Made by a program: the position numbers and the translations under genes
DNA from: Sandaracinaceae bacterium
GTDB lineage: Bacteria > Myxococcota_A > Polyangia > Polyangiales > JAFGIB01
Assembly: GCA_017881145.1 (NCBI GenBank)
Contig: JADGRG010000307.1
Location: 1 to 6,472 of the forward strand
Length of the DNA stretch: 6,472 nt
Direction: 5' to 3'
In this document: one piece after another, positions 1 to 6,472 of the stretch
How the letters are laid out: each line of letters begins with the position of its first letter
Position numbering within the stretch: position 1 is the first letter of the stretch
Notes under the pieces: model-generated
What the model was told of the DNA's origin: nothing
What the model saw: the letters and a program-made list of their open reading frames with translations, nothing else
Database searches by the model: none

Positions 1-1174
<1,174 letters not shown>

Positions 1175-1285
1175 GCGGTCTCCCGGAGTCCGAGCGCTGC
1201 TCGCTGGCTGCGAGGATAGACCATCACTCCGCTGGCGCGTCAGGCTGTTTCGCGTTCCGCGCACCCATGCTATCCGGCTGCCTCG
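1175..1285. promoter_or_regulatory. Divergent intergenic region, probable site of both promoters
   Basis: This 111-bp spacer separates the minus-strand permease from the plus-strand operon, so promoters for both should lie in or near it. It contains an inverted pair, GGATAG at 1214-1219 and CTATCC at 1270-1275, so each strand carries a TATCC-like -10 candidate facing its own gene. On the minus strand a CTGACG box lies 19 nt upstream of TATCCT, an imperfect sigma70-like match with a long spacer. On the plus strand the candidate lies so close to the ATG at 1286 that the leader would be only a few nucleotides long, and no good -35 box is seen. Short imperfect dyads CTCCCGGAG (1180-1188) and GAGCGCTGCTC (about 1193-1203) are also present. 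The assignment rests mainly on gene layout. Confidence 0.35.
1179..1184 (-). promoter_or_regulatory. Ribosome-binding site of the permease
   Basis: On the minus strand the sequence GGGAGACCGC runs directly into the ATG at 1174-1172, giving a purine-rich Shine-Dalgarno-like core about 5 nt from the start codon. It supports this ATG as the true start, and the protein homology begins immediately after it. Confidence 0.6.
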
Positions 1286-2476
1286 ATGAAAGTTGTGGAC
1301 GTCACCGAGTTCTATTCGCAACGCGGCGGCGGGGTGCGCAGCTACCTGACCGCCAAGGGGCGGGCGTCCGCCGCGCTCGGGCACGACGAGTTGGTCATCG
1401 CTCCGGGTCCGACCGACGAAGAGAACATGCTCACCACGGGCACTTCTGGGCGCGCACGAGTGCGCTTTGTCCATGGGCCGGCGTTGCCCTACGACCCCAC
1501 GTATCGGCTTCTCTATCGCGTCGACGAGGTCCGGCGCATCGTGCGTGCCGAGCATCCCGAGGTGCTGGAGCTGCACTCGCCCTACCTTGCGGCGCTGGCG
1601 TGCTTGTCTGTGCGACGTCGCGACTTCGGTGTGCGCACCTTCGTCTGGCACGCCGACTTCATCGACACCTACCTGCGCACGTTCCTAGAGCGACAGGTGC
1701 CCACCCGCGTCACGGATGCATTGCTTGCGCCGCTCTGGGCGGCAGTGCGGCGTATCGCGGCGGGGTGTGACGCCACGCTGGTGGCTGCGCGCTGGCAGGT
1801 CGACAAGCTGCGCCAGCATGGCGTGGCGAACGTGGTGCACGTGCCCTTCGGCGTGGAGCGCGAGCATTTCTCGCCGACCGCACGCTCCGACGAAGAGCGC
1901 AGCAAGTGGCTCGCCGGCGCGCCGGCCTCCGCCAAGCTCTTGGTCGGCATCGGTCGCTTCGCGGTCGAGAAACGCTGGGACGTTGTGCTGGACGCGTTCC
2001 TGCGGCTGCGAGAGCGACAAGAAGCCGTGCTGGTGCTCTTCGGTGACGGTCCGGAGCGCGCGCAGCTGGAGGCTCGCGTGGCAGGCCGCGCGGACGTGCA
2101 CTTCGTGGGCTTCTTGTCAGGACGCGCGGAGCTGGCGCGTGCGCTGGCCAGCGCGGACCTGCTGGTGCACGGCTGTCCCTTCGAGACCTTCGGGCTCGGC
2201 GTCGCGGAAGCGATGGCCACAGGCCTGCCAGCCGTGGTCCCCGACCAAGGCGGCGCTGCCGAGCTCGTCGACGCAAGCTGCGGTGAGCACTACCCGAGCG
2301 GCGATCCCGCTGCCTGTGCGGCAGCCGTCGAACGCGCGCTCCGTCGCGATCAGGCAGCGCTGCGTGCCGGGGCGTTGCGCGCAGTCGCGCAGCGCGTGCC
2401 GACCATCGAAGGGCATTTCCGGCAGGTCTTTGCGCTCTACGAGGATCTGCTTGCCAGGCGCCGCGCCAACGCTTGA
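1286..2476 (+). CDS. GT4-family (GT-B fold) glycosyltransferase
   Basis: This 396-residue cytoplasmic or membrane-peripheral retaining glycosyltransferase transfers a sugar from a nucleotide-sugar donor to an unidentified acceptor. The N-terminal acceptor domain has FYSQRGGGVRSYL (residues 9-21), the glycine-rich start typical of GT4, then LELHSPYLAALA (94-105) and VWHADFIDTYLR (120-131), which resemble bacterial alpha-mannosyltransferase-like GT4 proteins. A linker containing VPFGVEREHFSP (186-197) leads to the C-terminal donor-binding domain. That domain has GIGRFAVEKRWDVVLDAF (221-238), LFGDGPER (251-258) and the EX7E motif with Glu300 and Glu308 in PFETFGLGVAEAMATG. No signal peptide or TM segment is visible and the length is normal for the family. 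There is no clear Shine-Dalgarno before the ATG; the start is chosen because MKVVDVTEFY is the expected first beta strand. It is the first gene of the four-gene run, 38 nt before the deacetylase. Donor and acceptor identity are open. Confidence 0.93.
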   Translation: MKVVDVTEFYSQRGGGVRSYLTAKGRASAALGHDELVIAPGPTDEENMLTTGTSGRARVRFVHGPALPYDPTYRLLYRVDEVRRIVRAEHPEVLELHSPYLAALACLSVRRRDFGVRTFVWHADFIDTYLRTFLERQVPTRVTDALLAPLWAAVRRIAAGCDATLVAARWQVDKLRQHGVANVVHVPFGVEREHFSPTARSDEERSKWLAGAPASAKLLVGIGRFAVEKRWDVVLDAFLRLRERQEAVLVLFGDGPERAQLEARVAGRADVHFVGFLSGRAELARALASADLLVHGCPFETFGLGVAEAMATGLPAVVPDQGGAAELVDASCGEHYPSGDPAACAAAVERALRRDQAALRAGALRAVAQRVPTIEGHFRQVFALYEDLLARRRANA

Positions 2477-2477
2477 G

Positions 2478-2503
2478 AGCAGCGGCCGCAGCCCAGAGCT
2501 GCT
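2478..2503 (+). other. Short inverted repeat between glycosyltransferase and deacetylase genes
   Basis: AGCAGC at 2478-2483 can pair with GCTGCT at 2498-2503 around a 14-nt GC-rich loop that itself contains the palindrome GCGGCCGC. It lies 2 nt after the glycosyltransferase stop codon and 12 nt before the ATG of the next gene. There is no U-tract, so it is not a standard intrinsic terminator. A weak intercistronic stem that affects mRNA stability or initiation is possible, but chance is a real alternative in DNA this GC-rich. Confidence 0.25.
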
Positions 2504-2514
2504 ATCACTGCGCG

Positions 2515-3231
2515 ATGCTCGTGCACGTGTCGATCCACGATGTCTCGCCAGCGTTTCGCACCGAGATCGAAGACGCGCTTGCGCTCTGCCACGCGCGTGG
2601 AGTGAAACCCGCGCTCTTGGTGGTACCGAACTTCCACGGTGAGTGGCCGCTCGATGCGCACCCGGATTTCTGCGCGCGATTGCGTGAGCTCCAGGCCGAT
2701 GGGCACGAGATCTATCTCCACGGCTATTTCCATCTCTCACGACCGCGTGAACATGCCGATCTGCGCTGGCTCTTCGCGCAGAAGATCGCCTCCGCCGGCG
2801 AAGCCGAGTTCAGCGACGTGAGCGCCGAGGAAGCCTGCGCGCGCATCGACGACGGCATGCGCATGCTTACCGCGGTCGGTCTGCGCATGGACGGCTTCGT
2901 GGCGCCAGCCTGGTCCTTTCCCAAGTGGCTCCTGCCGCTCTTGGGTGAACGCGGCTGTCGCTTCACGGAAGACCACACCCACGTCTACGACCCAGCCAGT
3001 GGCCGAGCTCGTCCTAGCCTCGTGCTCAATTTCGCCAGCCGCACCCCGCTGCGCCTGTGGTCCAGCGTAGCCTTCTGTCGCCTCGCCACCGGCGCGGCGC
3101 GAGTCCTGCCGACGCGCGTGGCGCTGCACCCCAAAGACCTGCACGTCGCTCTTCTGCGACGCGAGACCGAGCGCTTGCTCGACTGGGGCCGCGGGCACTT
3201 CGCCGGCACTGGCCCGAGCCTGCTCGTCTGA
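2515..3231 (+). CDS. DUF2334 polysaccharide-deacetylase-like protein (NodB/CE4-related)
   Basis: This 238-residue protein belongs to the DUF2334 branch of the glycoside hydrolase/deacetylase TIM-barrel superfamily, whose CE4 relatives remove N- or O-acetyl groups from sugars with a divalent metal. It starts almost directly with SIHDVSP (residues 6-12), supplying the motif-1 His8/Asp9. Motif 2 is EIYLHGYFH (65-73), with His69 and His73 in the HxxxH metal-binding arrangement. A motif-3-like segment FVAPAWSFP spans 128-136, TEDHTHVYD lies at 151-159, and ALHPKDLH (203-210) supplies the late His205. All expected metal and catalytic positions appear intact. No signal peptide or TM helix is visible, so it should act in the cytoplasm on a precursor. 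ATG 2515 is chosen over an in-frame TTG at 2473 because the extra 14 residues are alanine-rich and lie before the conserved first strand. Its position after a GT4 enzyme suggests that it trims the product of that enzyme; this is inference. Confidence 0.88.
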   Translation: MLVHVSIHDVSPAFRTEIEDALALCHARGVKPALLVVPNFHGEWPLDAHPDFCARLRELQADGHEIYLHGYFHLSRPREHADLRWLFAQKIASAGEAEFSDVSAEEACARIDDGMRMLTAVGLRMDGFVAPAWSFPKWLLPLLGERGCRFTEDHTHVYDPASGRARPSLVLNFASRTPLRLWSSVAFCRLATGAARVLPTRVALHPKDLHVALLRRETERLLDWGRGHFAGTGPSLLV

Positions 3232-3246
3232 GAGCCATATGGCGCC

Positions 3247-3252
3247 AGGCGG
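3247..3252 (+). promoter_or_regulatory. Shine-Dalgarno-like site for the RND transporter GTG start
   Basis: AGGCGG matches the AGGAGG consensus at five of six positions and ends 6 nt before the GTG at 3259. The in-frame ATG at 3277 has no purine-rich site at a suitable distance. This favours the GTG start, although other genes in the operon lack clear sites, so absence of one is not decisive. Confidence 0.4.
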
Positions 3253-3253
3253 C

Positions 3254-3270
3254 GAGCGGTGATACCGCTT
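3254..3270 (+). other. Small hairpin covering the GTG start of the RND transporter
   Basis: AGCGG at 3255-3259 pairs with CCGCT at 3265-3269 around the loop TGATA, and a G-T wobble extends the stem to 3254/3270. The GTG codon at 3259-3261 straddles the end of the stem and the loop, and the alternative ATG at 3277 lies 6 nt beyond the hairpin. If translation starts at GTG, the stem could reduce initiation; if it starts at ATG, this is a short leader hairpin. There is no U-tract, so it is not a terminator. Confidence 0.35.
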
Positions 3271-5802
3271 CGCGCCATGAGTGAGGACACACCCCTCCTG
3301 CGCCGCGTGCGCACGCTGACCCGGGTCGTTGCGGAGCACCCCTTCCTCGTGCTCGCGCTGACGTGGGGCGTGCTGATCGGAAGCTGGACCTACGCCAGCC
3401 ACCTGCAACTGAAGTCCGACTTCCTGCAGCTCCTGCCCAGCAAGAGTGTGGCGGCGCAACGCTTCCGCTCCGCGGTCGAGCGCCAGCGCGGCTCGGCATC
3501 GACTCTGCTGGTGATGGTCGAGTCGCAGGACGACGAGAAGACCATGCGCTTCATCGACCTCGTCGAGAGCGAGGCGCGCAAGCTACCCAAAGCACTGGTT
3601 GGCAGCGTCGAGCACGGTCCCGGAGAAGCGCGCACCTTCGTCGAACGCAACCGCTGGCTCTTCGCCGGCGAACGCGACCTGGAGCGCACCGAATGCGAGC
3701 TGGGAGCTGCCCGAGCGCGCGCGCTGCCGGGCTACGTTGAGCTCGATGACCCTTGCGCTGACTTCGCCGAGCCCGCAGCAGCAGCGAAAGCGGACGGCGA
3801 CGCCACCGAGCGGCCGCAGCAGAAGCACTCGCCGCTGCGCGACTTCCAGGCCCGCGCCGACGCAGAGATCAAGAAGCACGATCAGTTCCCGACGGGCTAC
3901 TTCCGCAGCGCCGAGGGTCACTCCTACACGCTGGTAATTCGCTCACCGAGCGGCGGCTTTGGCGACTCCGCCGGCGAGCGATTGATGCGCATCGTGCAGG
4001 AGAGCTGCGCGCGCGCCGAGCAGGCGACTGGAGTGCCGGCGTCGGCGGTCGGTTTCGCCGGTGACATCCCGAGTGCGCTGGCCGACGTGCAGGCACTCAA
4101 GGACGACATCACCATCGTCTCGGGCGCGGCCATTCTGCTCGTCTTCGGCTCCATCATCCTGTTCTTCCGGTCGGTGGTCTCACTGCTGCACATCGGCTTC
4201 GCCGTGCTCACCGGCTGCGGCATCGCCTTCGCGGTGGCCATGGCGGCGTTCGGGCACCTCAACAATGCCACCGGCTTTCTCGGCTCGATCATCTTCGGCA
4301 ACGGGATCAACTACGGAATCATCTACCTGGCCCGCTACCGCGAGCGGCGCGGCAGCGGCGACGACATGATCACGGCCCTCTGTGATGCCTCGACGACTTG
4401 CCTCAGCGGAACCTGGCTCGCCTCGCTCGCCGCCAGTGGCGCCTACGCAGCGTTGATGATCACCAGCTTCCGAGGCTTCAGCGAGTTCGGTTTGATCGGC
4501 GGCGTCGGCATGCTCGCCTGTTGGACCGCAACGTTCGTGGTCGTGCCAGCCACCGTCGCTGCACTGGAGCGCGTGCGTGGCCAGAGCGCAACCCGCAAGC
4601 CACCGAGCGTGAGCGCGCCGGTTGCGCAGGCCATCGGCAAGATCGCGCACTCGGCTCCACGAGCAGTGCTCTTCCTCGCTCTCGCGCTCGGCGTGGCGGC
4701 CGCTCTGCCTCTGCCGCGCTACTTGCGCGACCCCTGGGAATACGATTTCAGCAAGCTGCGCAGCATCTCCAGCGACAAACACGGCGCGGGCCGCTGGAGC
4801 TCTCGTGCAGATCAGGTCTTCAAGACCCGCGGCTCGCCGCAGCTCGTCTTGGCGGACAACCTAGACCAGGTGCTCGGCCTCGCCGATGCCGTGCGCAAGG
4901 CCGACGCTGCCGTGACCGGCGGCAAGTTCGTCGACCGCGTCGAGACCATCTACGACCTGCTCGGTGGTGCACCCGATGTCGTCGCGCGCAAGCTGCAACT
5001 TCTGGTCAAGATCCGCAGCCACATCGACCACGTGCGACCGCACCTCGACGACGAGGAGCGAGCCATCGCCGACAAGTGGCGGCCACCCGAATACCTGCGC
5101 CTGCTCACGCCCGCGGACTTGCCAGCACAGCTTCGCGATCGCTTCACGGAGAAGGACGGGCGCGTCGGAACGTCGCTCTTCGTCTACCTCTCGCCCGATG
5201 TCTCGCAGAGCCAGGGTCACAACTTGATCAAGATCTCCGATCTGCTGGAGCGCGTGCATCTTCCGAACGGTCACACGGCTCCGAACGCCGCGCGCGCCAC
5301 GGTCTTCGCCGAGATGATCCGCTCCATGGAGCGCGACGCGCCGCGCGCCACGCTCTTTGCGCTGCTGATCGTGATGGCCGTGTGTCTGCTGGTCGAGCGG
5401 CGTGTGCTGCCAGTCGTTGCGGTCCTCGGCTCGCTCTTCTGCGCCGTGCTCTTGACCGCGGGCGGGGCAGCCTGGCTCGACGTGCGCCTCAACTTTCTCA
5501 ACTTCGTGGCGCTACCGCTGACCTTCGGCATCGGCGTCGAGTACGCCATCAATCTCTACGAACGCATCCGCGCGGAAGGCGGGGACATCAGCGCCGGCGT
5601 GCGCTCGGTGGGCGGCGCCGTGATGCTCTGCAGCCTGACCACGATCTTCGGCTACGGCGCCCTACTCTTCGCCGACAACCAGGCGCTACGCTCGTTCGGG
5701 CGCTATGCAATCGCTGGCGAGTTGGCCTGCATCACCACCGCAATCTTCGTCATGCCCGCGGCCCTCGCCCTGGCACGCAAGCGCGAGAACCACGCAAAAT
5801 GA
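3259..5802 (+). CDS. RND/MMPL-family inner-membrane transporter, HpnN-like lipid exporter
   Basis: This 847-residue protein (841 if ATG 3277 is used) has the duplicated RND plan. TM1 (about 28-47) is followed by a large periplasmic loop (48-283) and TM2-6 (284-433). TM7 (467-484) is followed by a second loop (485-695) and TM8-12 (697-838). Family marks include KSDFLQLLP (52-60) after TM1, the TM4 motif GNGINYGIIYLARYRE (347-362), DASTTCLSG (376-384), WEYDFSKL (493-500), EKDGR (631-635), the TM10 motif GIGVEYAINLYERIR (757-771) and SLTTIFGYG (792-800). Relatives move lipids such as hopanoids (HpnN) or mycobacterial lipids (MmpL) from the inner membrane using the proton gradient. At the usual intramembrane Asp positions this protein has Asn351 and Glu761, which is unusual. 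Loop 1 contains Cys146 and Cys166, which could form a disulfide, and an Ala-rich charged stretch at 170-190. The cargo is unknown; the neighbours suggest a glycosylated envelope lipid. No membrane-fusion protein or outer-membrane partner is encoded nearby. Confidence 0.92.
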   Translation: MIPLRAMSEDTPLLRRVRTLTRVVAEHPFLVLALTWGVLIGSWTYASHLQLKSDFLQLLPSKSVAAQRFRSAVERQRGSASTLLVMVESQDDEKTMRFIDLVESEARKLPKALVGSVEHGPGEARTFVERNRWLFAGERDLERTECELGAARARALPGYVELDDPCADFAEPAAAAKADGDATERPQQKHSPLRDFQARADAEIKKHDQFPTGYFRSAEGHSYTLVIRSPSGGFGDSAGERLMRIVQESCARAEQATGVPASAVGFAGDIPSALADVQALKDDITIVSGAAILLVFGSIILFFRSVVSLLHIGFAVLTGCGIAFAVAMAAFGHLNNATGFLGSIIFGNGINYGIIYLARYRERRGSGDDMITALCDASTTCLSGTWLASLAASGAYAALMITSFRGFSEFGLIGGVGMLACWTATFVVVPATVAALERVRGQSATRKPPSVSAPVAQAIGKIAHSAPRAVLFLALALGVAAALPLPRYLRDPWEYDFSKLRSISSDKHGAGRWSSRADQVFKTRGSPQLVLADNLDQVLGLADAVRKADAAVTGGKFVDRVETIYDLLGGAPDVVARKLQLLVKIRSHIDHVRPHLDDEERAIADKWRPPEYLRLLTPADLPAQLRDRFTEKDGRVGTSLFVYLSPDVSQSQGHNLIKISDLLERVHLPNGHTAPNAARATVFAEMIRSMERDAPRATLFALLIVMAVCLLVERRVLPVVAVLGSLFCAVLLTAGGAAWLDVRLNFLNFVALPLTFGIGVEYAINLYERIRAEGGDISAGVRSVGGAVMLCSLTTIFGYGALLFADNQALRSFGRYAIAGELACITTAIFVMPAALALARKRENHAK
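5799..5802 (+). other. ATGA stop-start overlap
   Basis: The transporter ends in TGA at 5800-5802 and the next gene begins with ATG at 5799-5801. There is no strong Shine-Dalgarno just upstream, so re-initiation by ribosomes finishing the transporter is the likely way the downstream gene is translated. The arrangement ties expression of the two proteins together. Confidence 0.8.
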
Positions 5803-6422
5803 CTCCAGAAGACTTGGTGCGCCTACGCGCAGCAGCCCGCGCGCTGCCCGCGTTCGCGAAGGTAGCGTTGCTCAGCCCGTGCAAGGACGAGCGTCGGGTG
5901 TTCCGGTCGGGCAAAGCCATCTTCCGGGCGGACTGGGATCTCAACCGCCGCACTGCGACGACCTACGACCTCGTCGTCGCCTGCAACGTATTCATGTATG
6001 CGCCGCAGCCCGAGCTCTGGCTGCGCAACGTGCTTGCAAGCACGCGCTATCTGCTCTTCTCCGAGCCGATGCAGAGACAGCGCAGCGCCGAGCAGGAGTG
6101 GGGCAACGACGGAGATGCTGCACGCTTTACGGCTCCTCTTGCCGAGGGAGCCATCGAAGGGGCTTTCGACTTGGCTCTGCTCGGAGACCGCTTGCTCGGA
6201 TCGCGGGTCTTCGACGGCGGCAACAATGAGTTTGGTCCGGCGCGCCATATTCAGGCACTGCTGCTGGGTGATCTCCTGTGTGCCCCCGGTGATATGCCCA
6301 CCCCGCAAACACCGAGTCTCGGCGCAAATAGTCGCCTACCCGCCGAGCAGCCTTTGGCTCTCGGCGTCGATAGCGCAGCGGTCGTCACCGGCCGCGAGCT
6401 GGCACGGCGCGTGATCGCTTGA
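5799..6422 (+). CDS. Methyltransferase-like protein without a recognisable SAM glycine motif (function uncertain)
   Basis: This 207-residue protein starts at an ATG that overlaps the transporter stop codon as ATGA (5799-5802), which implies translational coupling. I do not recognise a named family with certainty. Residues 56-90 contain YDLVVACNVFMYAPQPELWL and then RYLLFSEP, which resemble the strand-4/strand-5 region of class I SAM-dependent methyltransferases (usual form: fDlV-x-h-VLxH followed by a strand ending in the EP/DP type). A following E-x-G-N-D-G-D-x-x-RFT stretch (100-111) resembles a conserved segment I associate with some methyltransferase-like proteins. The usual N-terminal GxGxG motif I is not visible; RADWDLN (43-49) may correspond to the acidic strand-2 position. 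The last 40 or so residues are Pro/Ser/Ala-rich, have no recognisable motif, and use more A/T-ending codons than the rest. It could be a degenerate or accessory methyltransferase domain, or a distinct family. No signal peptide or TM helix is seen. Confidence 0.72.
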   Translation: MTPEDLVRLRAAARALPAFAKVALLSPCKDERRVFRSGKAIFRADWDLNRRTATTYDLVVACNVFMYAPQPELWLRNVLASTRYLLFSEPMQRQRSAEQEWGNDGDAARFTAPLAEGAIEGAFDLALLGDRLLGSRVFDGGNNEFGPARHIQALLLGDLLCAPGDMPTPQTPSLGANSRLPAEQPLALGVDSAAVVTGRELARRVIA

Positions 6423-6472
6423 ACAAAGCGCAGGCCGGCGCTGTCCGTGCCCAAGAACCAGCGACCATTTGC
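6423..6472. other. Downstream end of window, no supportable gene
   Basis: Fifty bases follow the last stop codon. No hairpin with a U-tract is visible. A GTG at 6447 opens a plus-strand frame to the edge (eight codons, VPKNQRPF), and two minus-strand frames are open across these 50 nt, but all are too short to judge. Confidence 0.3.

Noticed and set aside
1669..2276. Minus-strand open frames opposite the glycosyltransferase gene
   Set aside because: They are Arg/Ser/Ala-rich with no recognisable motif and overlap one another in different frames, typical of antisense shadows.
2484..2500. Possible rho-independent terminator after the glycosyltransferase gene
   Set aside because: The GC-rich inverted repeat has no following run of T and the next gene starts within a few bases, so readthrough is more likely.
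1716..2642. A 308-codon plus-strand frame overlapping the glycosyltransferase and deacetylase genes
   Set aside because: It has no family motif and low-complexity Ser/Arg/Ala composition. Both overlapped genes have strong motif support.
2737..3499. Minus-strand open frames opposite the deacetylase and transporter start
   Set aside because: They contain no motif and are explained as the reverse of constrained codons on the plus strand.
4398..5798. A long open plus-strand frame running through the transporter gene into the last gene
   Set aside because: Its translation is Arg/Ala-rich with no motifs, as expected of an alternate frame in GC-rich coding DNA. The transporter frame has clear TM and RND motifs here. 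Only the part from ATG 5799 looks like real protein.
1286..6422. Identification of the run as a classical hopanoid (hpn) gene cluster
   Set aside because: Only the transporter resembles an hpn product. No squalene-hopene cyclase, HpnG/H/K or squalene synthase gene is present in the window, so the hpnN symbol is not assigned.
6251..6454. Minus-strand open frame at the right end
   Set aside because: It lies mostly opposite the last plus-strand gene and its 67-residue product shows no recognisable motif.

Overview
The window is GC-rich, with G or C at most third codon positions and long spurious open frames opposite and beside the real genes. Gene density is high. Together with the protein types (GT4 glycosyltransferase, DUF2334 deacetylase, HpnN-like RND/MMPL exporter), this suggests a high-GC Gram-negative bacterium. 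A member of the former Deltaproteobacteria such as Myxococcota is my best guess. That assignment is an inference from composition and gene style; no rRNA or other taxonomic marker is present.

Layout: the left edge to position 1174 is one minus-strand gene, an APC-superfamily amino acid permease of the cationic amino acid transporter (CAT)/YfnA type, cut off by the window edge at its C-terminus. A 111-bp divergent spacer (1175-1285) follows. A plus-strand run of four genes fills the rest: a GT4 glycosyltransferase (1286-2476), a DUF2334/NodB-like deacetylase (2515-3231), a 12-TM RND/MMPL lipid-type transporter (3259-5802) and a small protein resembling part of a class I methyltransferase (5799-6422). 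Gaps are 38 nt, 27 nt and a 4-nt ATGA overlap, so the four are most simply one operon. The last 50 nt hold no supportable gene.

How the genes may work together: a sugar transferase, a cytoplasmic sugar/amide deacetylase, an inner-membrane RND exporter related to hopanoid and mycobacterial lipid transporters, and a possible modifying enzyme form a plausible pathway for building a glycosylated envelope lipid, trimming it, and moving it out of the inner membrane. A GT4 enzyme beside a deacetylase recalls the BshA/BshB, MshA/MshB and PIG-A/PIG-L logic (add an N-acetyl sugar, then remove the acetyl group), but with an unrelated deacetylase fold. The substrate is not determined by the sequence. The most unusual observations are that the transporter has Asn and Glu where RND/MMPL proteins usually have the intramembrane Asp residues, and that the last protein lacks a recognisable SAM-binding glycine motif. 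No CRISPR array, tRNA, rRNA, insertion sequence or prophage gene is visible.
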